Part shown: piece after piece, positions 4,749-12,632 of the stretch
How positions within the stretch are numbered: position 1 is the stretch's first letter
How the letters are laid out: each line of letters opens with the position of its first letter
Assembly: GCA_905235615.1 (NCBI GenBank)
Contig: CAJOMB010000027.1
Location: 1 to 12,635 of the forward strand
Direction of reading: 5' to 3'
Origin: an uncultured Bacteroidales bacterium
GTDB taxonomy: Bacteria; Bacteroidota; Bacteroidia; Bacteroidales; UBA932
DNA: 12,635 nt
Notes under the pieces: model-generated
What the model was told of the DNA's origin: nothing
What the model saw: only the letters and a program-made list of their open reading frames with translations
Databases searched by the model: none
Translations under genes and position numbers: made by a program

Positions 4749-6878
4749 ATGACCAAGGATACCTCCATACAGTACCTTCCGGGAGTGGGCCCCAGGCGGG
4801 CGCAGCTGCTGGAATCCGAGCTGGGAATCCGCACCCTGGAGGACCTGGTGCACCTGTACCCCTTCCGTTACATAGACCGCAGCAGCATTGTTCGCATCGC
4901 CGACGTGCATCCGGACCTGGCCCAGGTGCAGGTGCGGGCCACGGTGCAGAAAGTCCGCCTCTTCGCCAAAAACGGCGCGGAGCTTCCGGCCGATCAGCTC
5001 AAGTACAATATGGTGAGCCGCCTCAGCGCCATCGTGGCCGATGAAAGCGGCGAGATGGAGATGGTTTTCTTCAAGGGCGTGAAATGGATGCATACACGCC
5101 TGGTGCCCGGCTCCACCTTCATCTTCTTCGGGAAGCCGGCGGTGTTCGGCAATCGCCTGAACATGGTGCACCCGGAGGTGGACGCCCCCGACGCCGGAAC
5201 CACCGGCGTGCTCACGGGCGTGTACCCTTCCACCGAGAAACTCAAGAACGCCGGCATCACCGGAAAGGTGATGCTGCGCCTGATGGGCACCGCCCTGCAG
5301 GAAATCCTGCCCCTCATCCAGGAAAGCCTTCCGGACTATATTCTTAAGGAAAAAGGCCTGGCGCCCCTGACCTACGCCCTTCGGCAGATTCATTTCCCGG
5401 TGGACCAGGCGGCCTTGGCCAAGGCTTCCTATCGGCTTAAATTCGAGGAGCTTTTCCTCCTCCAGCTGTCCCTCCTGAAGCAGAAATACATCCGCAGCCG
5501 CAATGCCGTGGGCTTTGTGATGAACCAGGTGGGCCAGCCCTTCAACGACTGTTACAACGCCCTCCCGTACCAGCTCACCGGCGCCCAGAAGCGCGTCATC
5601 AAGGAAATCCGCGAAGACATGCGCAGCGGCCACCAGATGAACCGCCTGTTGCAGGGAGACGTGGGCTCCGGAAAGACCATGGTGGCCGTGCTGAGCGCCC
5701 TCATTGCCGTGGGAAACGGCTATCAGGCCTGCATCATGGCCCCCACCGAGGTCCTTTCCCAGCAGCATTACGCCAATGTGTCCAAGTACCTCAAGCCCAC
5801 CGGCGTCCAGTGCGCCCTCCTGACCGGCACCACCACCGCGGCCCGGCGGCGGGAAATCCATGCCGGCCTGCAGGACGGGAGCATCGGCATCCTGATAGGG
5901 ACGCATGCGCTCATTGAGGACACGGTGCAGTTCCGGGCCCTGGGCCTGGCTATCGTGGATGAGCAGCACCGCTTTGGCGTGGAGCAGCGTGCCCGGCTCT
6001 GGAACAAGGGCTGGGGCGGCACGGCTCCGCACGTGCTGGTGATGACCGCCACTCCCATCCCGCGTACCCTGGCCATGACCCTCTACGGAGACCTGGACGT
6101 GTCCGTGATAGATGAGATGCCCCCGGGCCGAAAGCCCGTCACCACCCTCTGCGTGGGGGAGGGCAAGCGCCACGCCATGCACAATTTCATCCGGGACGAG
6201 ATTGCCAAGGGCCGACAGGCCTTCATCGTTTATCCGCTCATCTTCGAGAGCGAAAAGATGGACTACAAGAACCTCCAGTTAGGCTATGAGGAGATTGTGA
6301 AGGCTTTTCCGTTGCCGCAGTACAAGGTGGCCATCGTCCACGGACAGCAGAATGCGGCCGACAAGGCCTTCAACATGGACGCCTTCGCCGCCGGCAGGGC
6401 CGATATCCTGGTGTCCACCACCGTGATAGAGGTGGGGGTGGACGTGCCCAACGCCTCCGTGATGGTGATTGAGAGTGCCGAGCGCTTCGGCCTGAGCCAG
6501 CTGCACCAGCTCCGCGGCCGCGTGGGCCGGGGGGCGGAGCGTTCCTATTGCATCCTCATGAAGGGCACCAAGGTGTCCAAGGAGAGCCAGAAGCGCCTGG
6601 ACCTCCTCTGTGCCACGGAAAACGGCTTCGAACTGGCCGAGGAAGACATGAAGATGCGCGGCCCCGGAGACCTGGAGGGCACCCAGCAGAGCGGCCTTCC
6701 CATCAGCCTCAACATCGCCTCCTTGGCCAAGGACGGCCTCATTCTCTCCGACGCCCGGGCCTATGCCCAGCATGTCCTGGACCTGGATCCCACCCTGTCG
6801 GCCGAAAAAAATGCCCCGCTGCTCACAGAATTGCAGCGGGACAAATATCAGACAAAGGATTATTCCAAAATCTCTTAA
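4749..6878 (+). CDS. recG: ATP-dependent DNA helicase RecG
   Basis: RecG is the cytoplasmic branch-migration helicase that reverses stalled replication forks, processes Holliday junctions and removes R-loops. The 709-aa protein is of normal length. The N-terminal region has the RecG-type start (L-PGVGP-R-A, then YPFRYIDRS at 37-45) followed by the OB-fold wedge domain (about 55-145) that grips branched DNA. The helicase core is complete: Walker A GDVGSGKT at 303-310, APTEVL at 331-336, DEQH at 404-407, TATPIPRT at 433-440, and motif VI QLRGRVGRG at 587-595. The C-terminal hook region with EEDMKMRGPGDLEGTQQSG (631-649) is typical. The ATG directly follows the stop of the serine hydrolase gene. 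Its TAA stop shares bases with the stop codon of the convergent S9 peptidase gene, so there is no room for an intergenic terminator. Confidence 0.98.
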   Translation: MTKDTSIQYLPGVGPRRAQLLESELGIRTLEDLVHLYPFRYIDRSSIVRIADVHPDLAQVQVRATVQKVRLFAKNGAELPADQLKYNMVSRLSAIVADESGEMEMVFFKGVKWMHTRLVPGSTFIFFGKPAVFGNRLNMVHPEVDAPDAGTTGVLTGVYPSTEKLKNAGITGKVMLRLMGTALQEILPLIQESLPDYILKEKGLAPLTYALRQIHFPVDQAALAKASYRLKFEELFLLQLSLLKQKYIRSRNAVGFVMNQVGQPFNDCYNALPYQLTGAQKRVIKEIREDMRSGHQMNRLLQGDVGSGKTMVAVLSALIAVGNGYQACIMAPTEVLSQQHYANVSKYLKPTGVQCALLTGTTTAARRREIHAGLQDGSIGILIGTHALIEDTVQFRALGLAIVDEQHRFGVEQRARLWNKGWGGTAPHVLVMTATPIPRTLAMTLYGDLDVSVIDEMPPGRKPVTTLCVGEGKRHAMHNFIRDEIAKGRQAFIVYPLIFESEKMDYKNLQLGYEEIVKAFPLPQYKVAIVHGQQNAADKAFNMDAFAAGRADILVSTTVIEVGVDVPNASVMVIESAERFGLSQLHQLRGRVGRGAERSYCILMKGTKVSKESQKRLDLLCATENGFELAEEDMKMRGPGDLEGTQQSGLPISLNIASLAKDGLILSDARAYAQHVLDLDPTLSAEKNAPLLTELQRDKYQTKDYSKIS

Positions 6879-9079
6879 TTTTTCATCCACCGGTCCACCC
6901 AGTCAAAGAAGCTGCGATGCCAGTACAGGGCATTCTGCGGCTGGAGAATCCAGTGGTTCTCCGTGGGGAAGACGATGAGCTTGGAGGGAACGCCCATGTA
7001 CTGGGCGGCGGCGAAGGCGGCCATGCCCTGCTCTACCGGCACGCGGAAGTCCATGCCGCCGTGGATGCAGAGGATGGGCGTGTGCCAGTTCTCCACCAGT
7101 TTGTGCGGGGAGTGGGCGTAGTGCTTCCTGGTCTTGGGCAGGTTGCTCCAGGGAGAGCCGCCCTGCCGCAGGCCGCCGAAGGTCTTGCCGTCGCCGGCGG
7201 GGCCCGTCTGGCCGGGCGTGAAGGCATATTCTTCCAGGCCGCCGTTGTCCCAGTTGGTGAACCACATCTCCTCGGTGGTGTAGTACATGTGCTCCTCGTT
7301 GAAGATGCCGGCGTGGGACACGAAGCAGTCGAAGGTGTCTTCGTGGATGCCCGCCAGGTAGTAGATGCTGTAACCGCCATAGGAAGCGCCCACGGCCGCC
7401 ACGCCGCTCACATACGGCTCGGCCTTGATGTTACGGGCGGCGGTGAGGTAGTCCTGCATGTTGAGGCCGCTGTAGTCTCCGGAAATCTGTTCGCACCATT
7501 CCTGGCCGAAGGCCGTGGTGCCGCGGCGGTTGGGAAGTACCACGATGTAACCCTGGTGGCACATCTGCAGGAAGTTCCAGCGGTAGCTCCAGCCCTGGGA
7601 CAGGGTGTTCTGCGGGCCGCCCTCGCACATCTCGATGGCCGGATAGGTCTTGGAAGGGTCGAAGCGGGGCGGGTACAGCACCCAGGTGAGCATCTTCTTG
7701 CCGTCCACCGTGGTGAGCCAGCGGGCCTCCGTCTCGTGGGCGTCCAACTGGGAGAGGATGTGCTGGTTCTCGAAGGTAATCTGCCGGAGGCTGTTGTCGC
7801 TCAGGGCCACCAGCTCCGTGGGGAAGTCCATGGAACAGTAGGCGCTCAGGAGGGTTCCGTCCTGCAGCACGCCGAAGGGGCAGTCGATGTCGAACCAGAG
7901 GGTGTCGGCCGTCAGGCGCACCGGCTCGCTGCCGGGAATCACGTTGTAGAGGGCGCCGATGCCTTCCGTGCAGGCGGCGAAGTACAGGGACTTGCCGTCA
8001 TCGGCCCAGCGGACTGCGTCCACGGTATATTTGAAATTGGCCGTGAGCTCACGCACGTTCACGATGGAGGGGTTGGTGCCCTGGCCTTCCTCGCTGTCGT
8101 TATAGAGAACGTCGGCCACCATGATGCGGTTCTTGTCGGCCTCGTAGCCGTCGCGGGCCATCGAGAGCCAGCTCAGCTGCCGGCCGTCGGGGCTCCAGGC
8201 GGGACGGGTGTCGTAGCCGCCGGTGAAGGTGACCTGCGACGTTTCCCCGGTGAGGGGGCAGTAGATAAAGATGCAGGTGTTGGTGGAGAAGGCATACTGC
8301 TTGCCTTCCAGCTTCTTGCAGGCGTAGGCGATGAAGCGGCCGTCGGGGCTCCAGGCCAGGTCGGCGATGTCCGGGAAGGGGCCGTTGGGCAGCTGGAACT
8401 TCACGTCTTCGCTTCCCAGGATGTCCATCCCGGAGGTGATGAGGCCGTTGCCCAGGGTGGCCACGTAAGTGTGCGGAATCTCCGTCACCCAGTGGTCCCA
8501 ATGGCGGTACATGAGGTCTTCCGTGGCATAGGCCTGGGCCTTGTCCAGCATCGGGTCCGTGTCAGCGGGCACTTCCACCGCGCTGTGGATGTTCGCTACG
8601 TACATGAGCTGGCTGCCGTCGGGGGAGAGGGCAAAATCCTCCATGCCGCCGGGGACATCGGCCTTCAGCGTACGCTGGCCCAGTTTTCCGTTTTCGTAGG
8701 GGGCCTCGAAGAGCTTGCCGCCCTGCAGGAAAAAGATGGATTTTCCGTCCGGGCTCCAGCGGGCCGATGACAGGCTTTTCCCGTCCATCGTGAGCTGGGT
8801 GGGGTCTCCGCCCTCCACGGGAACGGTGAAGAGGTTGCGGACGCTGCGGTTGGAGGCGATGTCCGTGTAGCTTACGCCGTAAAGGATGGTTTTCTTGTCG
8901 GGGGAGAGCTGGGGATCGCTCAGGCGGCCCAGCGCTAAGAGTACTTCGGGGGTCATTCGGCCATCGGCCACCTGGATGTCGGAAGGGCCGATGTATCCTT
9001 CTTGCGGTTTCATCTGATTGCTTTGGCAGGCTGCAGCGGCCACTACGGCCACCGTCAGCGCGAAGGGTTTAAGGTTCAT
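6875..9079 (-). CDS. S9 family prolyl-oligopeptidase lipoprotein, DPP5-like
   Basis: This 734-aa serine peptidase most resembles dipeptidyl peptidase 5 of Bacteroidales, which removes dipeptides from peptides in the periplasm. The N-terminus is a lipoprotein signal ending in A-A-A-C18, with no acidic residues after the Cys, so the enzyme is probably periplasmic. Residues about 40-450 form a beta-propeller with repeated (L/W)SPDG motifs (near 58, 109, 152, 243 and 295). The alpha/beta-hydrolase domain (about 460-734) has the triad Ser566 (GASYGG), Asp677 (HGGMDFRVP) and His709 (ENHW). Part of the propeller, with Y-R-H-W-D-x-W at 191-197, is DPP5-like. The ATG at 9079 is chosen because it begins the signal peptide; the longer frame to 9112 would bury it. 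It overlaps the upstream WYL gene by 11 bp and is the last gene of the rnhA-pdxA run. Confidence 0.93.
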   Translation of the reverse strand: MNLKPFALTVAVVAAAACQSNQMKPQEGYIGPSDIQVADGRMTPEVLLALGRLSDPQLSPDKKTILYGVSYTDIASNRSVRNLFTVPVEGGDPTQLTMDGKSLSSARWSPDGKSIFFLQGGKLFEAPYENGKLGQRTLKADVPGGMEDFALSPDGSQLMYVANIHSAVEVPADTDPMLDKAQAYATEDLMYRHWDHWVTEIPHTYVATLGNGLITSGMDILGSEDVKFQLPNGPFPDIADLAWSPDGRFIAYACKKLEGKQYAFSTNTCIFIYCPLTGETSQVTFTGGYDTRPAWSPDGRQLSWLSMARDGYEADKNRIMVADVLYNDSEEGQGTNPSIVNVRELTANFKYTVDAVRWADDGKSLYFAACTEGIGALYNVIPGSEPVRLTADTLWFDIDCPFGVLQDGTLLSAYCSMDFPTELVALSDNSLRQITFENQHILSQLDAHETEARWLTTVDGKKMLTWVLYPPRFDPSKTYPAIEMCEGGPQNTLSQGWSYRWNFLQMCHQGYIVVLPNRRGTTAFGQEWCEQISGDYSGLNMQDYLTAARNIKAEPYVSGVAAVGASYGGYSIYYLAGIHEDTFDCFVSHAGIFNEEHMYYTTEEMWFTNWDNGGLEEYAFTPGQTGPAGDGKTFGGLRQGGSPWSNLPKTRKHYAHSPHKLVENWHTPILCIHGGMDFRVPVEQGMAAFAAAQYMGVPSKLIVFPTENHWILQPQNALYWHRSFFDWVDRWMKN

Positions 9080-9965
9080 ATATTCGGGATGCTTTTTTGA
9101 GTTCGTCGGCAAGGGCTTCCCGGAGGCTCCGGGGCTCCAGCACTTCTATGCGGTCTCCGTGGCGGAGGAGCTCCATCACGAAGCCCGGGTTGGGAATCAC
9201 GCGGAGAACGAAGCTTCCGTCTTCCAAACGCATCTGGCTGGGGTGCAGCGGCAGGTCCGTGAGGTAAGCGGCTTCCCGCTCGGTAGCCTTCAGCTTCACC
9301 AGCACGGGATCCTGTCCCTGCTCCGGCAGGTAGATGCCGTAGCTGCTTTCGAAGAGCCGTTCCACATCAAAGTCCTTGGGCATCTGGAAATGCCGCTCCG
9401 TGCGTTCTATGGCCGTAATGCGGTCCATGGCGTAGGTGCGCAGCATGCCGGCCTCCTCGCTGTAGGCCACCATGTACCAGCGCTTCTCGAATTCCTTCAC
9501 GGCATAGGGGCGCACGGTCCTCACGTCCGTCTGCGTACTCTGGTATTTCTTATAAGACAAGGTGAGGACCACGCCGTCCAGCATGGCCTGCATGACCGGG
9601 ATGAGGAACTTCTGCCCGGAGGGCACGTCCTCCACGGCCACGCGGCCGCTCAGACGCTCCTTTCCCAAGGTGAGGAGGCTGTTCACGGTGAAGGTGTTAA
9701 TCAGGTAATCCACGGCTTCGCGCTTGTCAACGGCGCTTTCGCTGCGGTCTATGCGGTAGCGGTTGGTGCTACGGTCACAGCTGATGACCACCCCGAACAC
9801 CTCTTCCACGGCCGCCCGGTGGTTCAGGAAGCTGCGGCGCGGATAGGGCGCGTCGTAGCGGTCTTCCCACTTGTCCTGCAGCTCCGGGAAGCTGAGACCC
9901 GCATCTCCGGCCTCCACGAAGGTCTGCACCAGGAAGATGTATTTGTCCACCAGCTCGGGTACCAT
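9069..9965 (-). CDS. WYL-domain transcriptional regulator
   Basis: This 298-aa protein has the architecture of WYL regulators. The N-terminal part (about 1-75) is probably a DNA-binding region (FLVQTF, then LSFPELQDKW, then YPRRSFLNHRAAVEEVFG and a YRI strand), although it is less typical than the usual DeoR-like winged helix. The WYL domain (about 125-195) has LSYKKYQS, then VRPYAVKEFEKRWYMVAYSE and the following strand RTYAMDRI. The eponymous motif reads W163-Y164-M165, and R177-x-Y-x-x-D-R-I is conserved. A C-terminal WCX extension spans about 219-282 (VLVKL through VLEPRSLREAL). WYL domains bind ligands, in some cases nucleic acids or nucleotides, and often control stress or defence genes. 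Here the neighbours are housekeeping, and the 11-bp overlap with the S9 peptidase suggests it regulates its own operon. The target is inferred. Confidence 0.88.
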   Translation of the reverse strand: MVPELVDKYIFLVQTFVEAGDAGLSFPELQDKWEDRYDAPYPRRSFLNHRAAVEEVFGVVISCDRSTNRYRIDRSESAVDKREAVDYLINTFTVNSLLTLGKERLSGRVAVEDVPSGQKFLIPVMQAMLDGVVLTLSYKKYQSTQTDVRTVRPYAVKEFEKRWYMVAYSEEAGMLRTYAMDRITAIERTERHFQMPKDFDVERLFESSYGIYLPEQGQDPVLVKLKATEREAAYLTDLPLHPSQMRLEDGSFVLRVIPNPGFVMELLRHGDRIEVLEPRSLREALADELKKASRIYEP

Positions 9966-9968
9966 GGG

Positions 9969-11006
9969 CTATTGAAGGGCCACGAAAACGGGCTTGGGGG
10001 CCGAAATGCGGCGTCCCGTGTCCGTCAGCAGGCCGGTTTTGGGGTTGCGTTTGTAAATTTCTATGGAGTCGTTGTCCCGGCAGGCCACGACAACTTCGTC
10101 CTCCGTGACAAGGAAGTTCCGCGGATGGGGGCCGGTGAGCTGATAGCCGGCTTTCTCCAGGGTTCCGTCAGGCTTCACCGCAAAAATGGCGATGCCGTCG
10201 TTGCGGAGGCGGAGGCTGGCGTAAAGGTATTTCCCGTCAGGGGAGAAATGGATGTCGGCGGCGCCGCGGGCATCCACCTCATCGGCCTTTGTGACCTGCT
10301 TTGCGCTAAGAATGCCGTCCGCATAATCGAAGACGGTGATGTCTCCGGAGAGCTCGCCAATCACGTAAAAGTGCTTTCCGGCCTTGTCAAAAAGGAGGTG
10401 ACGGGGGCCGAAGTCCGCCGGCAGGCAGGCTGCCGTGCGGTAATTGGAAATGCCGCCTGCAATGTCTATCTGGCCGATGGCGTCCGCGCTGAACTCGCTG
10501 AACAGCAGGTGCTTGCCGTCGGGCGTGAAGGCGGCGCAATGCACGTGGGGCGTGGCCTGGCGGCCCACGTCCGGCCCGCCGGTGCCGCTTACGATGAGGG
10601 AGTCCATGGGGGCGATGCGGCCGTCGGCCTCCAGTTTATAGAGGGCCAGGGTGCCGCCGCTGTAATTGGCTACCGCAAGGCGCCCTCCGGAGGCGGCCAC
10701 GTAGCAGGGGTCTTCCCCGCCCGTGGGGATGCCGGTGGGCTGCACGTTCAGCTTCTCGAAGCCGTTGCCGTTGTAGCGCCAGGCCCAGACGGAGGCCGTC
10801 TCGTCCGGCATTTCGCTCACCGCGTAGATGCGCGTTCCGTCTATGGCCAGGAACGAGGGATTGGGCATATCGGCCTTGGCCATTACCTCGCCGGAGGGAT
10901 AGTCGAGGGCGTAGAATCCGTCGGAATAGGTTCCTACAAAGAGCGTAGAGGCTGGTTGGGCGCAGGCAGACAGGGCGAGCATCAGGGTTATGGCGGTTTT
11001 TTTCAT
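9969..11006 (-). CDS. Lipoprotein lactonase-family beta-propeller protein
   Basis: This 345-aa protein belongs to the lactonase family (PF10282) that includes the YbhE-type 6-phosphogluconolactonase. The seven-bladed propeller is seen in recurring elements: FVGTYSDG (23-30), PSFLAID (50-56), HVHCAAFTPDGKHLLFSE (154-171), GPRHLLFDKAGKHFYV (200-215), DIHFSPDGKYLYAS (251-264) and GPHPRNFLV (292-300). Unlike the cytosolic enzyme, it begins with a lipoprotein signal (MKK, a hydrophobic run, then L-S-A-C15), so it should act outside the cytoplasm, where 6-phosphogluconolactone is not expected. A substrate such as another sugar lactone, or a non-enzymatic binding role, is therefore possible. It lies 3 bp from both pdxA and the WYL gene, clearly in the same operon. 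Confidence 0.9.
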   Translation of the reverse strand: MKKTAITLMLALSACAQPASTLFVGTYSDGFYALDYPSGEVMAKADMPNPSFLAIDGTRIYAVSEMPDETASVWAWRYNGNGFEKLNVQPTGIPTGGEDPCYVAASGGRLAVANYSGGTLALYKLEADGRIAPMDSLIVSGTGGPDVGRQATPHVHCAAFTPDGKHLLFSEFSADAIGQIDIAGGISNYRTAACLPADFGPRHLLFDKAGKHFYVIGELSGDITVFDYADGILSAKQVTKADEVDARGAADIHFSPDGKYLYASLRLRNDGIAIFAVKPDGTLEKAGYQLTGPHPRNFLVTEDEVVVACRDNDSIEIYKRNPKTGLLTDTGRRISAPKPVFVALQ

Positions 11007-11009
11007 GGC

Positions 11010-12047
11010 CTATTTTTCCATTTTCCCTTCCTGGATGGTGTCGTAGCGGAGGCGGCTCCGGAAGATGTCGATGGCCGTGTAGATGGCGCTCATCATGGAA
11101 CGGGGATCGGCCTCGTCCCTTCCGGACATCTCATAGGCGGTGCCGTGGTCCGGCGAGGTGCGTACGATGGGCAGGCCGGCGGTGAAGTTGACGCCGTCCG
11201 CAAAGGCCAGGGCCTTGAACGGGGCCAGGCCTTGGTCGTGGTACATGGCCAGGGTGGCGTCAAAGCGGCTGTAGTTCCCCAGGCCGAAGAAGCCGTCGGG
11301 GGAGTAGGGGCCAAAGGCCTGGATGCCTTCCTTCTGGGCCTCCTGCACGGCCGGAAGGATGATGTTCTCCTCCTCGTGGCCCAGCAGGCCGCCGTCTCCG
11401 CAGTGGGGGTTCAGGCCCAGGACGGCAATCTTGGGATCCGTGATGCCGAAGTCCCGCTGCAGGGAGGCCTTCATGATGCGGAGCTTCCGGAGGATGCTTT
11501 CCTTGGAAAGACTGGAGGGAACGTCCCTCAGGGGGATGTGGCCCGTCACCACGCCAATCTTGATCTGGCTGCTCACCATGATCATGGTCACGTCATCGGC
11601 CCCGAATTCCCGCTGGAGGAATTCGGTGTGGCCGGTGTTGGAGAAGCCCTCCGCGTTCATGGCGCGTTTGTTGATGGGGGCGGTCACCAGCACGTCTATC
11701 TGCCCGTCCTTGAGGTCCTTCACGGCCACCTCCAAGGACTTGATGGCAGCCTTGGCGCTGTCCGGGGTGCTCTGGCCGGGCTCTGCGTAGATGTTGTCCG
11801 GCAGGCAGTTCACCAGATTGATTTTTTTCTGTTTGGCATCGGCCGCCGAGGAGATGACATTGATATCCATCGGGCCGATGTTGTGAAGCGTCTTGCGATA
11901 GAAGCCCATGAGCTTCGAGGAACCGTAGATGACGGGGGTGAAGGAGTCCAGGATGCGTTCATCGGCCAATGACTTGATGATGACTTCGTATCCGATTCCG
12001 TTGCTGTCGCCTTGGGTGATGCCGACAACGAGTTTAGGGAGTGCCAT
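11010..12047 (-). CDS. pdxA: 4-hydroxythreonine-4-phosphate dehydrogenase (PdxA)
   Basis: PdxA oxidises 4-phosphohydroxy-L-threonine with NAD+ to 3-amino-1-hydroxyacetone phosphate, which PdxJ then joins to deoxyxylulose phosphate in the DXP-dependent vitamin B6 pathway. The 345-aa protein starts with the N-terminal motif GITQGDSNGIGYE (9-21), the form seen in Bacteroidetes. The three metal-binding histidines are present: H170 (VTGHIPL), H215 (GLNPHCGDGG) and H270 (MYHDQGLAPFKAL). They keep the spacing of H166, H211 and H266 in the E. coli enzyme. NTGHTEFL (137-144), SPDHGTA (298-304) and VTAPINK (121-127) are also typical. It is 6 bp downstream of rnhA and 3 bp upstream of the lactonase gene. 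No other pyridoxal-synthesis gene is in the window. Confidence 0.97.
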   Translation of the reverse strand: MALPKLVVGITQGDSNGIGYEVIIKSLADERILDSFTPVIYGSSKLMGFYRKTLHNIGPMDINVISSAADAKQKKINLVNCLPDNIYAEPGQSTPDSAKAAIKSLEVAVKDLKDGQIDVLVTAPINKRAMNAEGFSNTGHTEFLQREFGADDVTMIMVSSQIKIGVVTGHIPLRDVPSSLSKESILRKLRIMKASLQRDFGITDPKIAVLGLNPHCGDGGLLGHEEENIILPAVQEAQKEGIQAFGPYSPDGFFGLGNYSRFDATLAMYHDQGLAPFKALAFADGVNFTAGLPIVRTSPDHGTAYEMSGRDEADPRSMMSAIYTAIDIFRSRLRYDTIQEGKMEK

Positions 12048-12053
12048 ATTCTT

Positions 12054-12536
12054 TTATATTAATGTTTCCGTCCGGGACGCCGTGAAGCCGGTGTCCTCAG
12101 GAAGGTTGGGTTCATGATAAGCGGCTACGGCCAAGCGGTCGCAGCGCTCGTTTTCGGGGTGGCCGGCGTGGCCCTTGATCCAGTGGAAGGCCACGCGGTG
12201 CCGATGGTAGGCAGCATCAAAACGGAGCCACAAGTCCACGTTCTTTTTGCCTTTGAAGCCGGTTCGTTTCCAGTTCTGGAGCCAGCCTTCGTTGAGGGCC
12301 TTTACCACGTAGGAGGAATCGCTCACCACGTGTACCTCCGCGTTGTCCCACTTGATCTGCTCCAGGCCGATGATGACCGCCAGTAGTTCCATGCGGTTGT
12401 TGGTGGTGAGGGCAAAGCCGCCGGAGAGCTCTTTTTCGTAGCCGCCGCACCTCAGCACGATTCCGTAGCCGCCGGGACCGGGGTTCCCGCTGGCGGCTCC
12501 GTCTGTGTAGAGGAAGATGGGTGCCTTTTTGTCCAT
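12054..12536 (-). CDS. rnhA: Ribonuclease HI (RnhA)
   Basis: RNase HI cleaves the RNA strand of RNA:DNA hybrids in the cytoplasm, removing R-loops and primers. The 160-aa protein matches the bacterial enzyme in length. All catalytic residues are in place: D12 (YTDGAASGNPGPGG), E50 (NNRMEL), D73 (SDSSYV) and D133 (NERCD), with the flexible-loop His123 (KGHAGHPENE). The basic handle region is present (WLQNWKRTGFKGKKN, about 85-99). ATG 12536 is chosen rather than the in-frame TTG at 12545, because the TTG lies inside the -7 promoter element. It is the first gene of the minus-strand run that continues into pdxA after 6 bp. The last 20 or so residues (after NLPEDTGF) extend beyond the core fold. 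Confidence 0.97.
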   Translation of the reverse strand: MDKKAPIFLYTDGAASGNPGPGGYGIVLRCGGYEKELSGGFALTTNNRMELLAVIIGLEQIKWDNAEVHVVSDSSYVVKALNEGWLQNWKRTGFKGKKNVDLWLRFDAAYHRHRVAFHWIKGHAGHPENERCDRLAVAAYHEPNLPEDTGFTASRTETLI

Positions 12537-12541
12537 ATTAT

Positions 12542-12577
12542 GCAAAGATAATAAAAAATTTGCGTCTTGAGAGTCAA
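12542..12577 (-). promoter_or_regulatory. Promoter of the rnhA-pdxA-lactonase-WYL-S9 operon
   Basis: On the minus strand TATCTTTGC (12550-12542) matches the Bacteroidetes -7 element and ends 5 bp before the rnhA ATG. The nearest TTTG upstream is 24 bp away rather than 19-21, so the -33 part is imperfect. The same DNA also holds TTGACT (12577-12572) and TATTAT (12553-12548) separated by 18 bp, which resembles a classical sigma-70 promoter but may be coincidence in AT-rich sequence. Confidence 0.55.
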
Positions 12578-12602
12578 AAGTTTGCTTTCGTTCATTATTC
12601 GT

Positions 12603-12632
12603 TAATACCTGTGGTATTATCCGATTTTTTTT
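12603..12632. promoter_or_regulatory. Hairpin-forming dyad followed by a T run upstream of rnhA
   Basis: TAATACC and GGTATTA are perfect 7-bp arms around a 3-bp loop (TGT, 12603-12619). A run of eight T follows at 12625-12632 on the plus strand. This could be an operator for the rnhA operon, part of a divergent promoter reading out of the window, or a weak terminator for plus-strand transcripts. The AT-rich stem and the 5-bp gap before the T run make a strong intrinsic terminator unlikely. Confidence 0.35.

Noticed and set aside
3900..6182. A 760-codon open frame on the minus strand, antisense to the hydrolase and recG.
   Set aside because: Low-complexity His/Gly/Val-rich translation with no motif, opposite two clearly real genes; a composition artefact.
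6548..8770. A 740-codon open frame on the plus strand, starting inside recG and running antisense to the S9 gene.
   Set aside because: It overlaps recG out of frame and continues opposite a well-supported peptidase gene; no domain visible.
9069..9965. The WYL protein as the regulator of a defence island.
   Set aside because: Its neighbours are housekeeping and envelope enzymes in one tight operon, and the toxin-antitoxin module is 7 kb away on the far side of recG.
9018..11972. A 984-codon open frame on the plus strand, antisense to the S9, WYL, lactonase and pdxA genes.
   Set aside because: It is a shadow of GC-rich codon use in real genes on the other strand. It reads across several gene boundaries, is full of Gly, Val, His and Ala, and has no recognisable domain.
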